A DNA stretch of 13,637 bases from JBDTMT01 sp033764095 (GTDB lineage Bacteria > Desulfobacterota > Binatia > HRBIN30 > CADEER01). Below are positions 1 to 7,553 of the stretch, piece by piece (positions within the stretch are counted from its first letter, which is position 1; the number at the start of each line of letters is the position of its first letter). The translations under genes and the position numbers were made by a program. The notes under the pieces are model-generated. The model had not been told where the DNA came from. It worked only from the letters and a program-made list of their open reading frames with translations, and ran no database searches. Location of the stretch: NCBI GenBank assembly GCA_033764095.1, contig JANRJF010000042.1:1-13637 (forward strand), in the 5' to 3' direction.

Positions 1-1020
1 GCCTTCCTCTCGATCGTGGCGAGTGAGAATCTGCACCGCATCGGCGGTGGCGGCAGCTTCGATGTCGGACACCGGCACGGCGTCGGCTACCTGTTCGGCG
101 TGCTGGCCGCCGGATTGCTGCCCTGGACGCTACTGCTACCCAGTGCGCTGCTCGGGTTGTGGCGCGAGCGCGCCAGGATGGCGGGGCGCGACGCCCGCCT
201 CACCGCGCTGGCGTGGTGCGTCGCGGTCCTGGTCCCGCACGCGCTCGCCGCCAGCAAGCGCGGCGTCTACCTGCTGCCGCTGTACCCGGCGGTGGCGCTG
301 CTGCTCGGCTGGTGGGCCGACCGCGTGATCGCCGGTGCGCTGCCCTTCCCGGTCGGCCGCCGCCTGATCGCCTGGCTCGCCTGGCCGCTGGCGCTGTTGT
401 GCTTCGTGCTCGCGGCGGGCGCGCTGGCGCAATCGGCGCACGTGCCGTTGCTCGACGGCTTCGCGGCGCTGTTCGACGGTCGCACCGCGGCCGACGTCGC
501 GGCGGTGCTCGACGCGCTGCCGGCGCGCGGCATGCTCTTCGCGACGCTGCTCGCGGCCGCCGGCCTTGCCGCGGTGTGCGCGGCCTTGAGCGCCCCGCGC
601 AGCGCGTTCGCCGTCGCGCTCGGCGGGTTGCTGGTCGCCACCGGTTCGCTGGCGCTGGCGGTGCGGCTGGTCGTCATGCCGGCCATCGCCACGGCGCAGA
701 CGCGCCGGCCGTTCGCCGTGGCGCTGCGCGACGGGCTCGCCGATCCGAGCGCGCTGCACACCACCGCCAGTCTCGACTACGGCACGTTGTACTACTGGGG
801 CGCGCCCCTGCCGGTGTACGACCCGCAGCGCGGCGACGAGCCGCCGCGATATCTGATGATGCCGGAGCCCGCCTGGCTGCGCGCCACGCCGGCGCTGCGC
901 GAGACCTATCGCCGCGTGCCCGGTTTGCGCGTCAGCCGCCGCACCGACGAGGGCTATCCGGTCGTCCTCGAGCGGCGCGACGACGTCGCCGCGCCGCCGC
1001 CGAGCCCAGCGGCTGAGTAG
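1..1020 (+). CDS. ArnT/PMT-family membrane glycosyltransferase, C-terminal part (5' truncated by window edge)
   Basis: The reading frame is open from base 1, so the gene begins upstream; the GTG at 16 is an internal valine codon rather than a convincing start. The 339 visible residues look like the C-terminal half of a GT39/ArnT-like polyprenyl-phosphate-sugar transferase. After an EN-x-HR segment and a His/Gly-rich loop come several hydrophobic segments. Between them sits the family hallmark ASKRGVYLLPLYPA at roughly residues 85-98, where a Ser-Lys-Arg loop precedes a membrane helix. The last 100 residues form a soluble tail. Such enzymes move a sugar from an undecaprenyl or dolichyl phosphate carrier to lipid A, another envelope glycan or protein on the periplasmic side. 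The acceptor cannot be told because the N-terminal catalytic Asp/Glu region is missing. The gene ends 7 bp from a convergent gene. Family is fairly sure, substrate unknown. Confidence 0.8.
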   Translation, partial: AFLSIVASENLHRIGGGGSFDVGHRHGVGYLFGVLAAGLLPWTLLLPSALLGLWRERARMAGRDARLTALAWCVAVLVPHALAASKRGVYLLPLYPAVALLLGWWADRVIAGALPFPVGRRLIAWLAWPLALLCFVLAAGALAQSAHVPLLDGFAALFDGRTAADVAAVLDALPARGMLFATLLAAAGLAAVCAALSAPRSAFAVALGGLLVATGSLALAVRLVVMPAIATAQTRRPFAVALRDGLADPSALHTTASLDYGTLYYWGAPLPVYDPQRGDEPPRYLMMPEPAWLRATPALRETYRRVPGLRVSRRTDEGYPVVLERRDDVAAPPPSPAAE

Positions 1021-1027
1021 ACCGCGC

Positions 1028-1603
1028 TCACACCGCGCCGGCAATGCGCGCCGCAACGGGGCGGCCCGGCACCGCGTGCGGCGCTGACGGCCGCGCAAAC
1101 GCCGGCGCCTGCGTGGCAACGTACAGACCGAGGCTCAGGTCGGTAAGCAGGCAGCCGACCGCGTACCAGTTCGGGATGAAGGTGGCGTGCCGATAGTGCC
1201 AGAGATCCCAGCCGACGCCGTGCGCGGCGATGCCGATCGCCAGCCACCAGATCGAGCCGCGCCAGCCGGCGATCGCCAAGCCGACGAACCACGCGACGCC
1301 GAGCAGCTCGCCGGCGAGCCACCCCGACTGTGGCGCCAGCAGCCAGCTCGACAGGTAGATCAGCGGCATCCCCGCCAGAAACACCGCGAGCAGCAAGCGC
1401 TCGATCACGGAGCCGCGCCGCCCACTCACGCGGATACCGGTGATCGCGAAGGTCGTGACGATGCCGCCGACCGCCGCGAGGTACACCGGCTGCAGCAGGT
1501 GCGCCGGCGACCAATCGGGCACCAGCCAGAAGGTGGAGAGGAGTTGCGCGTAGAGAAAGGCGAAGCCGACGAGGTCGCGGAGGAGCCAGTTGCGCTGTTC
1601 CAT
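1028..1603 (-). CDS. Small integral membrane protein, unknown function
   Basis: A 191-residue protein read from the ATG at 1601-1603 (MEQRNWLLRD...). Upstream in-frame starts to 1666 would add an Arg-rich, non-membrane stretch, so the shorter start is preferred. About six hydrophobic segments can be seen, among them FLYAQLLSTFWLV, VYLAAVGGIVTTFAITGI, LLLAVFLAGMPLIYLSSWLL, LLGVAWFVGLAIAG and WWLAIGIAAHGVGWDLWHY. The segment AHGVGWDLWHY...FIPNWYAVGCLLTDLSLG has paired His/Trp residues and a polar Asp within or near membrane helices. It resembles conserved but uncharacterised inner-membrane proteins; I do not recognise a named family. The C-terminus is a Pro/Ala/Arg-rich tail. It is convergent with the glycosyltransferase (7 bp between stops), so the two are not co-transcribed. 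No function is claimed. Confidence 0.75.
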   Translation of the reverse strand: MEQRNWLLRDLVGFAFLYAQLLSTFWLVPDWSPAHLLQPVYLAAVGGIVTTFAITGIRVSGRRGSVIERLLLAVFLAGMPLIYLSSWLLAPQSGWLAGELLGVAWFVGLAIAGWRGSIWWLAIGIAAHGVGWDLWHYRHATFIPNWYAVGCLLTDLSLGLYVATQAPAFARPSAPHAVPGRPVAARIAGAV

Positions 1604-1687
1604 GTGCCGACCCGTACCAACCGCTCGGCGCCGCGCCCATGACAATCTACCGGCAGTTCCTGCCATCGCGCCACGCGGCGACGCGAA

Positions 1688-1716
1688 TTGACAACCGTCA
1701 CCTCGTCCCCTAGCGT
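1688..1716 (+). promoter_or_regulatory. Sigma-70-type promoter of tRNA-Gly
   Basis: TTGACA at 1688-1693 is a perfect -35 consensus. A spacer of exactly 17 nt leads to TAGCGT at 1711-1716, a weaker -10 with the conserved TA...T positions. Transcription would start near 1722-1724, a few bases before the tRNA 5' end at 1731. The stretch after the -10 (TCCGCCGC) is GC-rich, as is common in stable-RNA promoters under stringent control; that regulation is inference. Confidence 0.65.
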
Positions 1717-1730
1717 CCGCCGCACATCAC

Positions 1731-1808
<78 letters not shown>

Positions 1809-1809
<1 letters not shown>

Positions 1810-1835
1810 AAAGCCCCTGTTCCGCAGGGGCTTTC
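1809..1835 (+). terminator. Hairpin terminator behind tRNA-Gly
   Basis: A perfect 11-bp stem (1809-1819 with 1825-1835; strands GAAAGCCCCTG and CAGGGGCTTTC) encloses the loop TTCCG. The 3' strand ends in CTTTC followed by TCATT, so the U tract is short. It lies 6 nt after the tRNA 3' end. Nearly all of it lies on the element side of the repeat boundary, so it was probably supplied by the inserted element. Confidence 0.75.
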
Positions 1836-2018
1836 TCATTCTCGAGGGTTCTCTCGACATCCAGCCTGACGTCGTTCAGGAACGGCAACCTCGCCGCAGC
1901 ATCGCCGCGTGCAACGGTTGCGAGGTCCAACCTCCTGCCTGACTACCGGCTGTTGCCACCCACGCAGGCGAACTCGGCGCGCGGCGCTCGCCGACCCGAT
2001 CCCGGCGTCGCCGTGCGC
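1836..2018. other. Non-coding left end of the island, with short inverted repeats
   Basis: No credible gene lies between the tRNA terminator and the tetR stop. Small symmetries are visible: CCTGA/TCAGG at 1865-1869/1876-1880 (6-nt loop), ACCTCGC at 1887-1893 inverted as GCGAGGT at 1920-1926, and GAGGT/ACCTC at 1922-1926/1930-1934 (3-nt loop). They could be a terminator region for the leftward regulator gene or recombinase arm-type sites. Neither is demonstrated. Confidence 0.35.
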
Positions 2019-2603
2019 CTATGCGTCGTGGCCGACGCTCTTCAGCCCTTTCGCGACCGTCTCGAGGATCCGTCGTGACAGCGATTCGTCGCCCACCGCG
2101 CGCGCCAGGATGAGGGCGCCGACCATCGACGCGAAGAGCTGAATCGCACCGTCGGTGCGCTGCGATGCTTGCTTCGCCGGCACCAGGCCGGCGAGGGCCT
2201 CGAGACCCTCTTCGAGCCGCTTCGCGAAGACCTGCCGGACCCGCTTCGACTGCCGCGGCAGATCAGAACCGAGCGCGGCGACGGCGCAGCCTCTGCCGAG
2301 CGAATTTCGATGCCGCGGCGACAGGTAGCCGTCGATGATCCGCTCGAGCGCCTGGCGCTTGTCGGGTCGGCTGGCGCCCCGCACCCACATCTCGTTCGAC
2401 TCAGCCAGGACCAAGCGCAACGCCTCCACGATGACGGCCTCCTTCGAGTCGAACTGGCTGTAGAACGCTCCGTGCGTGAGGCCGGCGGCCCGAGTGATGG
2501 CATCGACGCCGGCGCCGTCGATGCCGTGTTCCCGGAAGAGTCGCGCCGCCGCGGTGAGAATCCGTTGGCGATTTTCGCTCGCCGCCTGCTTGGAGACACG
2601 CAC
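2019..2603 (-). CDS. TetR/AcrR-family transcriptional regulator
   Basis: A 194-residue protein of the usual TetR length. The N-terminal DNA-binding domain covers about residues 10-57: ENRQRILTAAARLFREHGID, then the helix-turn-helix V33-DAITRAAGLTHGAFYSQF-D52 and the K54-E55 that closes the TetR_N motif. The rest is a helical ligand-binding/dimer domain containing GRGCAVAALGSDLPRQ, typical of AcrR/NemR-like members. The start is GTG at 2601-2603. It is favoured because GGAGG lies 8 nt upstream on the minus strand and the HTH starts at a normal distance. The gene is divergent from the molybdoenzyme operon, with about 140 bp between starts, so it most likely represses that operon until a substrate or intermediate binds. 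The ligand is unknown. The gene stops about 180 bp inside the left island edge. Confidence 0.93.
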   Translation of the reverse strand: MRVSKQAASENRQRILTAAARLFREHGIDGAGVDAITRAAGLTHGAFYSQFDSKEAVIVEALRLVLAESNEMWVRGASRPDKRQALERIIDGYLSPRHRNSLGRGCAVAALGSDLPRQSKRVRQVFAKRLEEGLEALAGLVPAKQASQRTDGAIQLFASMVGALILARAVGDESLSRRILETVAKGLKSVGHDA

Positions 2604-2623
2604 CAGATGATCCTCCGTTCCAC

Positions 2624-2656
2624 TTGACTCTTTTGATGGCGCTCGTCATGAATACT
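2624..2656 (+). promoter_or_regulatory. Candidate rightward promoter of the molybdoenzyme operon
   Basis: TTGACT at 2624-2629 matches the -35 consensus at five of six positions. Possible -10 boxes are TGAATA at 2649-2654 (19-nt spacer) and AATACT at 2651-2656 (21-nt spacer); both spacers are longer than the optimal 17 nt. The region lies between the divergent tetR and oxidoreductase genes. The call rests on position and a good -35 and is weak on the -10. Confidence 0.35.
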
Positions 2657-2676
2657 GCACCACAATGATGACGGGC
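2641..2676. promoter_or_regulatory. Candidate TetR operator: imperfect inverted repeat
   Basis: GCTCGTCAT at 2641-2649 is repeated inverted as ATGACGGGC at 2668-2676. Eight of nine positions are symmetric, and 18 nt separate the arms. The repeat covers the proposed -10 area of the rightward promoter in the tetR/oxidoreductase intergenic region, where an autoregulated TetR protein would be expected to bind. TetR operators are usually more compact, so it may be a pair of half sites or chance. Confidence 0.4.
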
Positions 2677-2744
2677 GTAATCGAAGGCAGGGTTAGCCGT
2701 TGGCGCGAACGATGGCAATCACGCCGCGCACGCTGGGAGGACAC

Positions 2745-5057
2745 ATGACGGAATGGAAGCAAACGTTCTGCATCCTCTGTTACGTCAACTGCGGGCTCGA
2801 AGTCGCGACCGAGGGGAGGACGATCTCCCGGGTGCGGGGCGATCGGGCCAACGCGCGATCGCAAGGCTACCTCTGCCAGAAGCCGCAGCGCCTGCAGTGG
2901 TATGGCGACCATGCCGACCGCCTGACCACGCCGCTCCGCCGCCGCCCGGACGGCACCCACGAGCCGATCAGCTGGGAGACGGCGTTCACCGAGATCGCCG
3001 CCCGCCTGAATGCGATTCGCGCCGAGCACGGCGGTGAGGCGTTCGCGTTCTACGGCGGCGGTGGGCAGGGCAACCACCTGGGTGGGACGGGTTTCTTGGC
3101 GCTGCAGGGCGCGCTCGGCGCCAAGAAGTACTTCAACGCGCTCTCTCAGGAGAAGACCGGTGACTTCTGGGTGAACGGCCGGCTGTACGGCGACCAGCTC
3201 TGCCACACCGCCGAGGACGTCGAGCACACCGACCTGCTGGTCGTGCTCGGTTGCAATCCCTGGATGTCGAACGGCTTCCAGGGAGCGCGCAACGAGGTCA
3301 ACGAGATCAAGCAGACGCCCGGCCGCCGCATGCTCGTCATCGACCCTCGACGCACGGAGGTCGCCGACATCGCCGACCTCCACTTGCCGCTCCGACCCGG
3401 CACGGACGCCTTCCTCCTTGCCGCGATTCTGGCGACCATTCTCCGGCGCGGCGGCGAGGCCACCGAGTTCCTGTCGGCTCACACCGTCGGTTGGGAGGAC
3501 GTTCGGTCCGTGCTCGCCCGCACCCCGATCGAGGCGTGGGTGGCACACGCCGGCGTCCCGCTCGCCGACGTCGAGCGCGCGGTCGATATGATCCTGGCGG
3601 CGCGGTCGATGGTCGTCAGGGTCGAGCTCGGGATCCAGCAGAGCCGGCATTCGACGCTGAATTCGTATCTCGAGAAGCTCCTCTACCTGGTGACCGGGAA
3701 CTTCGGTCGACCCGGGACGAACGGCATCCATACCTGGCTTCTGCCGCTGATTCGCGACTCGCAGGGTGAGCGCTCGAGCGTGACGGGCCAGGAGATCATC
3801 GGCGGCCTGCTGCCGACCAACCGCTTCGCCGACGAGGTGCTGAGCGACGACCCGCGGCGAGTGCGCGCTGTCTGGGTCGAATCCACCAACCCGGCGAATA
3901 CGACTGCCGATACCCCGCGCTTCGAGGCGGCGCTTCGCGCGCTCGACCTCTCCGTCGTCGTCGATGTCGCCTACACGGAGACGGCCCAGCTCGCCGACTA
4001 CATCCTGCCGGCCGCGGCGCAGTACGAGAAGTGGGAGACGACGCTGTTCAACTTCGAGTGGCCGCGGAACTTCTTCCACCTCCGCGCGCCGCTCTTCGCA
4101 CCGCTCCCAGGCACGCTCGCCGAGCCCGAGATCTACGCCCGCCTGCTGCACGCCATGGGCGACCTGCCCGGCGATGACGCACTGGGCGAGCTGCGCGAGT
4201 TGGCCGCGATCGATCGCGGTAGGATGATGCAGCGCGCGTTTCAGATGCTCGGGACGGACCCGAAGCTGGTGCCGATCGCGCCCATGCTGCTCTACCGAAC
4301 GCTGGGCCCGACGCTGCCGGACGGCGCGGCGGCGGCGGCGCCGCTCTATGCAGGCTGCCAGCAGACGGCAATGGTGCATACCGTCGCCGTCCAGCGCGCC
4401 CTCGCGACGACCGCGGCTCCGCCGCTCCTCGGCGACCAGCTCTTCGAGAAGTTGCTGGCCAGCCGCTCGGGCTTCGTCTTCACCGCTCACGAGTACGATG
4501 AAATCTTCCAACTCGTGAAACACCCGGACGGCAAGATTCACCTTGCCGTGCCCGAGCTCCTCGACTGGCTCGCACGGCTCGACCCGGCGGCCGAGCCGAA
4601 CGACCCGGCCTTTCCGTTCATCCTGGTCGCCGGCCAGCGGCGGATGCACAACGCGAACCAGATCTTCCGCACCCCCGCCTGGCGGAAGAGCGATCGGGAT
4701 GGGGCGCTCCGCATCCATCCCGACGACATCGCCGCACTCGACGGAACCGACGGGGGCTGGATGGCCGTATCGACGCGGACCGGGCGCATTGTCTGCCGGG
4801 TGGAGAGCGACCCGTCCATGCGGCGCGGGTTGGTCGCTCTGCCGCATGGCTACGGACAGTCGTACCCCGACGGCAAGGGCGGCCGGGTCGTCGACGGACC
4901 GCGCCTGAACCTGATCACGGCTCACGACGACTGCGACCCGATCGCGGCGACCCCCTACCACAAGAACGTCGCCGTCCACCTGCAACCGGTCGTGGGCCCG
5001 GAAGCCGACGCCGCCGAAGCGGCAGCGGCGCGCGTGCACGCCGTCGCGGCCGCGTAG
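2745..5057 (+). CDS. Molybdopterin-dependent oxidoreductase, [4Fe-4S], DMSO-reductase superfamily, cytoplasmic
   Basis: 770 residues from the ATG at 2745, chosen because GGGAGG lies just upstream (2735-2740) and the cluster motif then sits at the N-terminus. Visible parts: C9xxCxxxC16 and C44 bind a [4Fe-4S] cluster; G169-C-N-P, D200-PRRTE and R217-PGTD are bis-pterin-guanine-dinucleotide binding motifs; a C-terminal dinucleotide-binding domain starts near residue 624 (FILVAGQRR). There is no twin-arginine signal, so the enzyme should be cytosolic. No small electron-transfer subunit is encoded nearby. The region where formate dehydrogenases and Nap-type nitrate reductases carry Sec/Cys (about residues 129-149) has neither, so it is not an ordinary formate dehydrogenase or Nap nitrate reductase. 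Substrate unknown; its operon of SDRs and a crotonase suggests an organic substrate. It is the first gene of the operon, with 24 bp to the next. Confidence 0.92.
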   Translation: MTEWKQTFCILCYVNCGLEVATEGRTISRVRGDRANARSQGYLCQKPQRLQWYGDHADRLTTPLRRRPDGTHEPISWETAFTEIAARLNAIRAEHGGEAFAFYGGGGQGNHLGGTGFLALQGALGAKKYFNALSQEKTGDFWVNGRLYGDQLCHTAEDVEHTDLLVVLGCNPWMSNGFQGARNEVNEIKQTPGRRMLVIDPRRTEVADIADLHLPLRPGTDAFLLAAILATILRRGGEATEFLSAHTVGWEDVRSVLARTPIEAWVAHAGVPLADVERAVDMILAARSMVVRVELGIQQSRHSTLNSYLEKLLYLVTGNFGRPGTNGIHTWLLPLIRDSQGERSSVTGQEIIGGLLPTNRFADEVLSDDPRRVRAVWVESTNPANTTADTPRFEAALRALDLSVVVDVAYTETAQLADYILPAAAQYEKWETTLFNFEWPRNFFHLRAPLFAPLPGTLAEPEIYARLLHAMGDLPGDDALGELRELAAIDRGRMMQRAFQMLGTDPKLVPIAPMLLYRTLGPTLPDGAAAAAPLYAGCQQTAMVHTVAVQRALATTAAPPLLGDQLFEKLLASRSGFVFTAHEYDEIFQLVKHPDGKIHLAVPELLDWLARLDPAAEPNDPAFPFILVAGQRRMHNANQIFRTPAWRKSDRDGALRIHPDDIAALDGTDGGWMAVSTRTGRIVCRVESDPSMRRGLVALPHGYGQSYPDGKGGRVVDGPRLNLITAHDDCDPIAATPYHKNVAVHLQPVVGPEADAAEAAAARVHAVAAA

Positions 5058-5081
5058 CGACGCGCCGCAGGAGCAACTGCC

Positions 5082-5870
5082 ATGACGATGGAACAGCGCA
5101 CGCCGGAAGTGAGAATGGCCACCGAGGGGCATGTCTGCGTGATCTCGCTGGACAACACCGCGAAGAAGAACGCCATCACCCCCGAGCTGATGTCGCAACT
5201 GTCGGTGCACCTCACGACCTTCGAAGACGACGACACCCTCTGGGTCGCCGTTCTGGACCCCGCCGGCGAGCACACGACCGCCGGCCTGGACATGCCCAAG
5301 TTCTTCGGTCCCACCGCTACGGCGAAGCCGATCCCGCAGGATCAGGTCGACCCCTTCGCACTCCACAGACGCACGACCAAGCCGGTGATCTCGGTGGTGC
5401 ATGGCATCACCTACACGATCGGAATCGAGATGATGCTGGCGGGCGACATCGTCATCGCGGCCGACACGGCGCGATTCTGCCAGCTCGAGTCGAAGCGCGG
5501 CATCGCGCCGCTCGGCGGCGCGCACTTCCGCTACCTGACCCGCACGGGGTGGGGCAACGCGATGTACCACCTGTTCCTGTGCGACGAGTTCGACGCGCAG
5601 GAGGCACTGCGCCTCGGGTTCGTGCAGGAGGTGCATCCGTACGGCAGGCACCGCGAGCGCGCGATGGAGATCGCGCGGCAGATCTGCCAGTGCGCGCCCC
5701 TCGGGCTGCGGGCGACCAAGAAGGCGGCGCTGACCTACCTCGAGCAGGGAGAGCGGGCAGCGATCGAGGCCATCCCGTCCATCGAGCGGGCCGTCTTCGC
5801 CACCGAGGACTTCAAGGAAGGCGTGCAGTCATTCATCGAGCGGCGCGCAGCGCGCTTCCAGGGGCGGTGA
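5082..5870 (+). CDS. Enoyl-CoA hydratase/isomerase (crotonase) family protein
   Basis: 262 residues, normal crotonase length, with AGGAG 8 nt before the ATG. The family fold is clear: VCVISLDN-x-AKKNAI near the N-terminus, the oxyanion-hole segment T66-AGLDM71, G108-x5-G114-x-E116 and L135-E136-x3-G140. E116 and E136 align with the two catalytic glutamates of enoyl-CoA hydratase (Glu144 and Glu164 in the rat enzyme). Water addition to an enoyl thioester is therefore chemically plausible. The same fold also performs isomerisation and retro-Claisen C-C cleavage of diketones, and the family alone does not decide. No acyl-CoA ligase or dehydrogenase is present in this operon, so a CoA substrate would have to come from elsewhere. 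It is the second gene of the operon; its stop is 4 bp before the next start, implying coupled translation. Confidence 0.92.
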   Translation: MTMEQRTPEVRMATEGHVCVISLDNTAKKNAITPELMSQLSVHLTTFEDDDTLWVAVLDPAGEHTTAGLDMPKFFGPTATAKPIPQDQVDPFALHRRTTKPVISVVHGITYTIGIEMMLAGDIVIAADTARFCQLESKRGIAPLGGAHFRYLTRTGWGNAMYHLFLCDEFDAQEALRLGFVQEVHPYGRHRERAMEIARQICQCAPLGLRATKKAALTYLEQGERAAIEAIPSIERAVFATEDFKEGVQSFIERRAARFQGR

Positions 5871-5874
5871 TTCG

Positions 5875-6732
5875 ATGCAAGCTCCGACAGCGCTCGTCAC
5901 CGGAGCCTCGTCCGGTATCGGCGAAGCAACCGCCGCGCGCCTCGCCCAGGCCGGCTACACGGTCTACGGCACCAGCAGGCGTGGCGCCCAGGCGGGCCAG
6001 CAACCATTCCCGATGCTGCCCCTCGACGTGACCAGCGACGACTCCGTCAACGCCGCCGTCCGGGAAGTGATACGGCTGGTCGGACGCATCGACCTGCTCG
6101 TGAACAACGCGGGCTTCGGCGTCGCCCCAGCCGGAGCGGAAGAGAGCTCGATGGCACAGACCCGGTCGATCTCCGAGACGAACTTCTTCGGGATCGTCCG
6201 GATGACGCGCGCCGTCGTGCCCCACATGCGCAACCAGGGCAGCGGTCGCATCATCAACATCGGCTCGGTGCTGGGTCTGTTGCCGGCTCCCTACATGGCG
6301 CTCTATTCCGCCACCAAGCACGCGATCGAAGGATATTCGGAATCCCTCGACCACGAGCTGCGCACGCGCGGCATCCGGGTGTCGGTCGTCGAGCCCGCGT
6401 ACACGAGGACGCAGTTCGAGGCGAACTTGCTGGAGCCCGACGCGACGCTCGACGAGTACGCCACGGTTCGCGCTGCGGTGGGGCAGCGGATGCGGGACCT
6501 GCTGGCGAATGCGGACGAGCCCCGCGTCGTCGCCGACGTGGTGCTGAAAGCGGCGCGCGCGGCTCGCCCGAAGCTCCGATACACCGCCGGGGGCCTCGCC
6601 GCTCGCGTGGCGTGGCTGCGCCGACTTGCCCCCGCGCGCCTGCTGGACGCAGGAATTCGACGAGACCTGCAGCTCGACGCATCGTCGGCATCACCCAGAC
6701 CCACGCCGGTCCGGGCCAAAGCGAGCCGGTAG
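5875..6732 (+). CDS. Classical short-chain dehydrogenase/reductase (SDR)
   Basis: 285 residues with a complete classical SDR active site. Cofactor motif T9-GASSGIG16; structural N77-NAG80; tetrad N103, S131, Y144 and K148 (YSATK). R35-R36 after the second beta strand suggests a preference for NADPH over NADH, an inference from charge. After K148 comes the usual EPAYTRTQF substrate-loop start. A C-terminal stretch of about 55 residues is Arg/Ala-rich and longer than in minimal SDRs, resembling members acting on bulky lipid or steroid-like alcohols. That substrate suggestion is weak. The ATG is 4 bp after the crotonase stop, and AGGGGCGG just upstream overlaps the end of that gene. It is the only SDR of the three here with an intact Tyr-Lys pair, so it is the best candidate for alcohol/ketone redox chemistry in the operon. 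Confidence 0.93.
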   Translation: MQAPTALVTGASSGIGEATAARLAQAGYTVYGTSRRGAQAGQQPFPMLPLDVTSDDSVNAAVREVIRLVGRIDLLVNNAGFGVAPAGAEESSMAQTRSISETNFFGIVRMTRAVVPHMRNQGSGRIINIGSVLGLLPAPYMALYSATKHAIEGYSESLDHELRTRGIRVSVVEPAYTRTQFEANLLEPDATLDEYATVRAAVGQRMRDLLANADEPRVVADVVLKAARAARPKLRYTAGGLAARVAWLRRLAPARLLDAGIRRDLQLDASSASPRPTPVRAKASR

Positions 6733-6770
6733 CGCAGGTGCGCTCGGGCTTGATCGAGGAGGAGAGAGGG

Positions 6771-7535
6771 ATGAAACCCGTGTGCTTGGTGATCGGCGCC
6801 GGTGCCGGCATTGGTGGAACCGTGGCGCGACGCTTCGCCCGAGAGGGGTATCACGCCTGCCTGTGTCGGCGCAGCGACGCAGCCGGGTTGAACAGGATGG
6901 TCGAGGCGATCGAGAGCGACGGAGGGTCTGCGACGGGATATCTCCTCAACGCCATCGAGCCAGACTCCATTGAGCAGCGCGTTGCTGCCATCGAGACCGA
7001 CATCGGCCCCATCGAAGTCGCGATCTACAACCTAGGCGCCCAGATCGGCGACAGGGCCTTGAAGGACACGCCCCTCAAGGCGTTTGAGACCGGCTGGCGT
7101 CTGGGGACGCTCGGTCTGTTTCGCCTCGCCTCGACCCTGTTTCCATTGATGGAGGCGCGCCGCAGGGGAACGCTGCTCGTGACATCGGCTACGGCGGCGA
7201 TGCGTGGAAACAGCGGCCAACATTCTCATGCGGCGGCCATGGGTGGACGGCGGATGCTCTGCCAGACACTCAACGCGGAGTTCGCGTCGAAGGGCATCCA
7301 TGTGGTCCACATCGTAATCGACGGCGCCGTGGATGCCCCCGACACGTTGGGAAAGATGCTTGGACCGGAACGGTTCCAACAGTTGAGAGACACCCGCGGC
7401 AACGAACATGACGGCCTCATGCTGCCCACGCACATCGCGGAAACCTACGTGCACCTCGTCAAGCAACATCGATCCACTTGGACGCACGAGCTCGATCTCC
7501 GGGCTTTCTCCGATCGTCCGTGGTGGAATCACTGA
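6771..7535 (+). CDS. Atypical SDR-like protein lacking the catalytic Tyr and Lys
   Basis: 254 residues from the ATG at 6771, which follows a strong purine-rich ribosome site (GAGGAGGAGAGAGGG); a longer in-frame extension would run back into the preceding gene. A Rossmann nucleotide motif is kept (G9-AGAGIG15), but NNAG is replaced by Y86-NLG89. Serine S139 of the active site is kept, while the positions expected for Tyr and Lys are H153 and M157 (HAAAM). The tail H-I-A-E-T-Y...QHRSTWTHELDLR is shared with the next gene. This fits the atypical SDR subgroup (SDR_c10-like) in which Tyr is usually Phe; here Lys also seems lost. It may bind NAD(P) or a ligand without classical dehydrogenase activity, act as a partner subunit, or use another mechanism. 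38 bp follow the preceding stop; same operon. Confidence 0.88.
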   Translation: MKPVCLVIGAGAGIGGTVARRFAREGYHACLCRRSDAAGLNRMVEAIESDGGSATGYLLNAIEPDSIEQRVAAIETDIGPIEVAIYNLGAQIGDRALKDTPLKAFETGWRLGTLGLFRLASTLFPLMEARRRGTLLVTSATAAMRGNSGQHSHAAAMGGRRMLCQTLNAEFASKGIHVVHIVIDGAVDAPDTLGKMLGPERFQQLRDTRGNEHDGLMLPTHIAETYVHLVKQHRSTWTHELDLRAFSDRPWWNH

Positions 7536-7553
7536 GGACATCGGAGGACGCAC

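Noticed and set aside
136..1119. Long antisense frame opposite the glycosyltransferase
   Set aside because: It is Arg/Gln/His-rich low-complexity translation without domains, opposite a membrane protein with a clear family motif.
2700..2744. Longer N-terminus for the molybdoenzyme from the ATG at 2700
   Set aside because: The extra 15 residues show no twin-arginine or other conserved signal, and GGGAGG sits just before the ATG at 2745.
2646..5651. A 1001-codon open frame on the minus strand opposite the molybdoenzyme and crotonase genes
   Set aside because: It is rich in Arg, Val, Gly, His and Glu without recognisable domains, and it lies wholly antisense to two genes with clear catalytic motifs. 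It is the long shadow frame expected from third-position GC bias.
6612..6770. Extended N-terminus of the first atypical SDR
   Set aside because: It would overlap about 120 bp of the preceding SDR gene in another frame. The strong ribosome site before 6771 and the Rossmann start MKPVCLVIGAG fix the shorter form.
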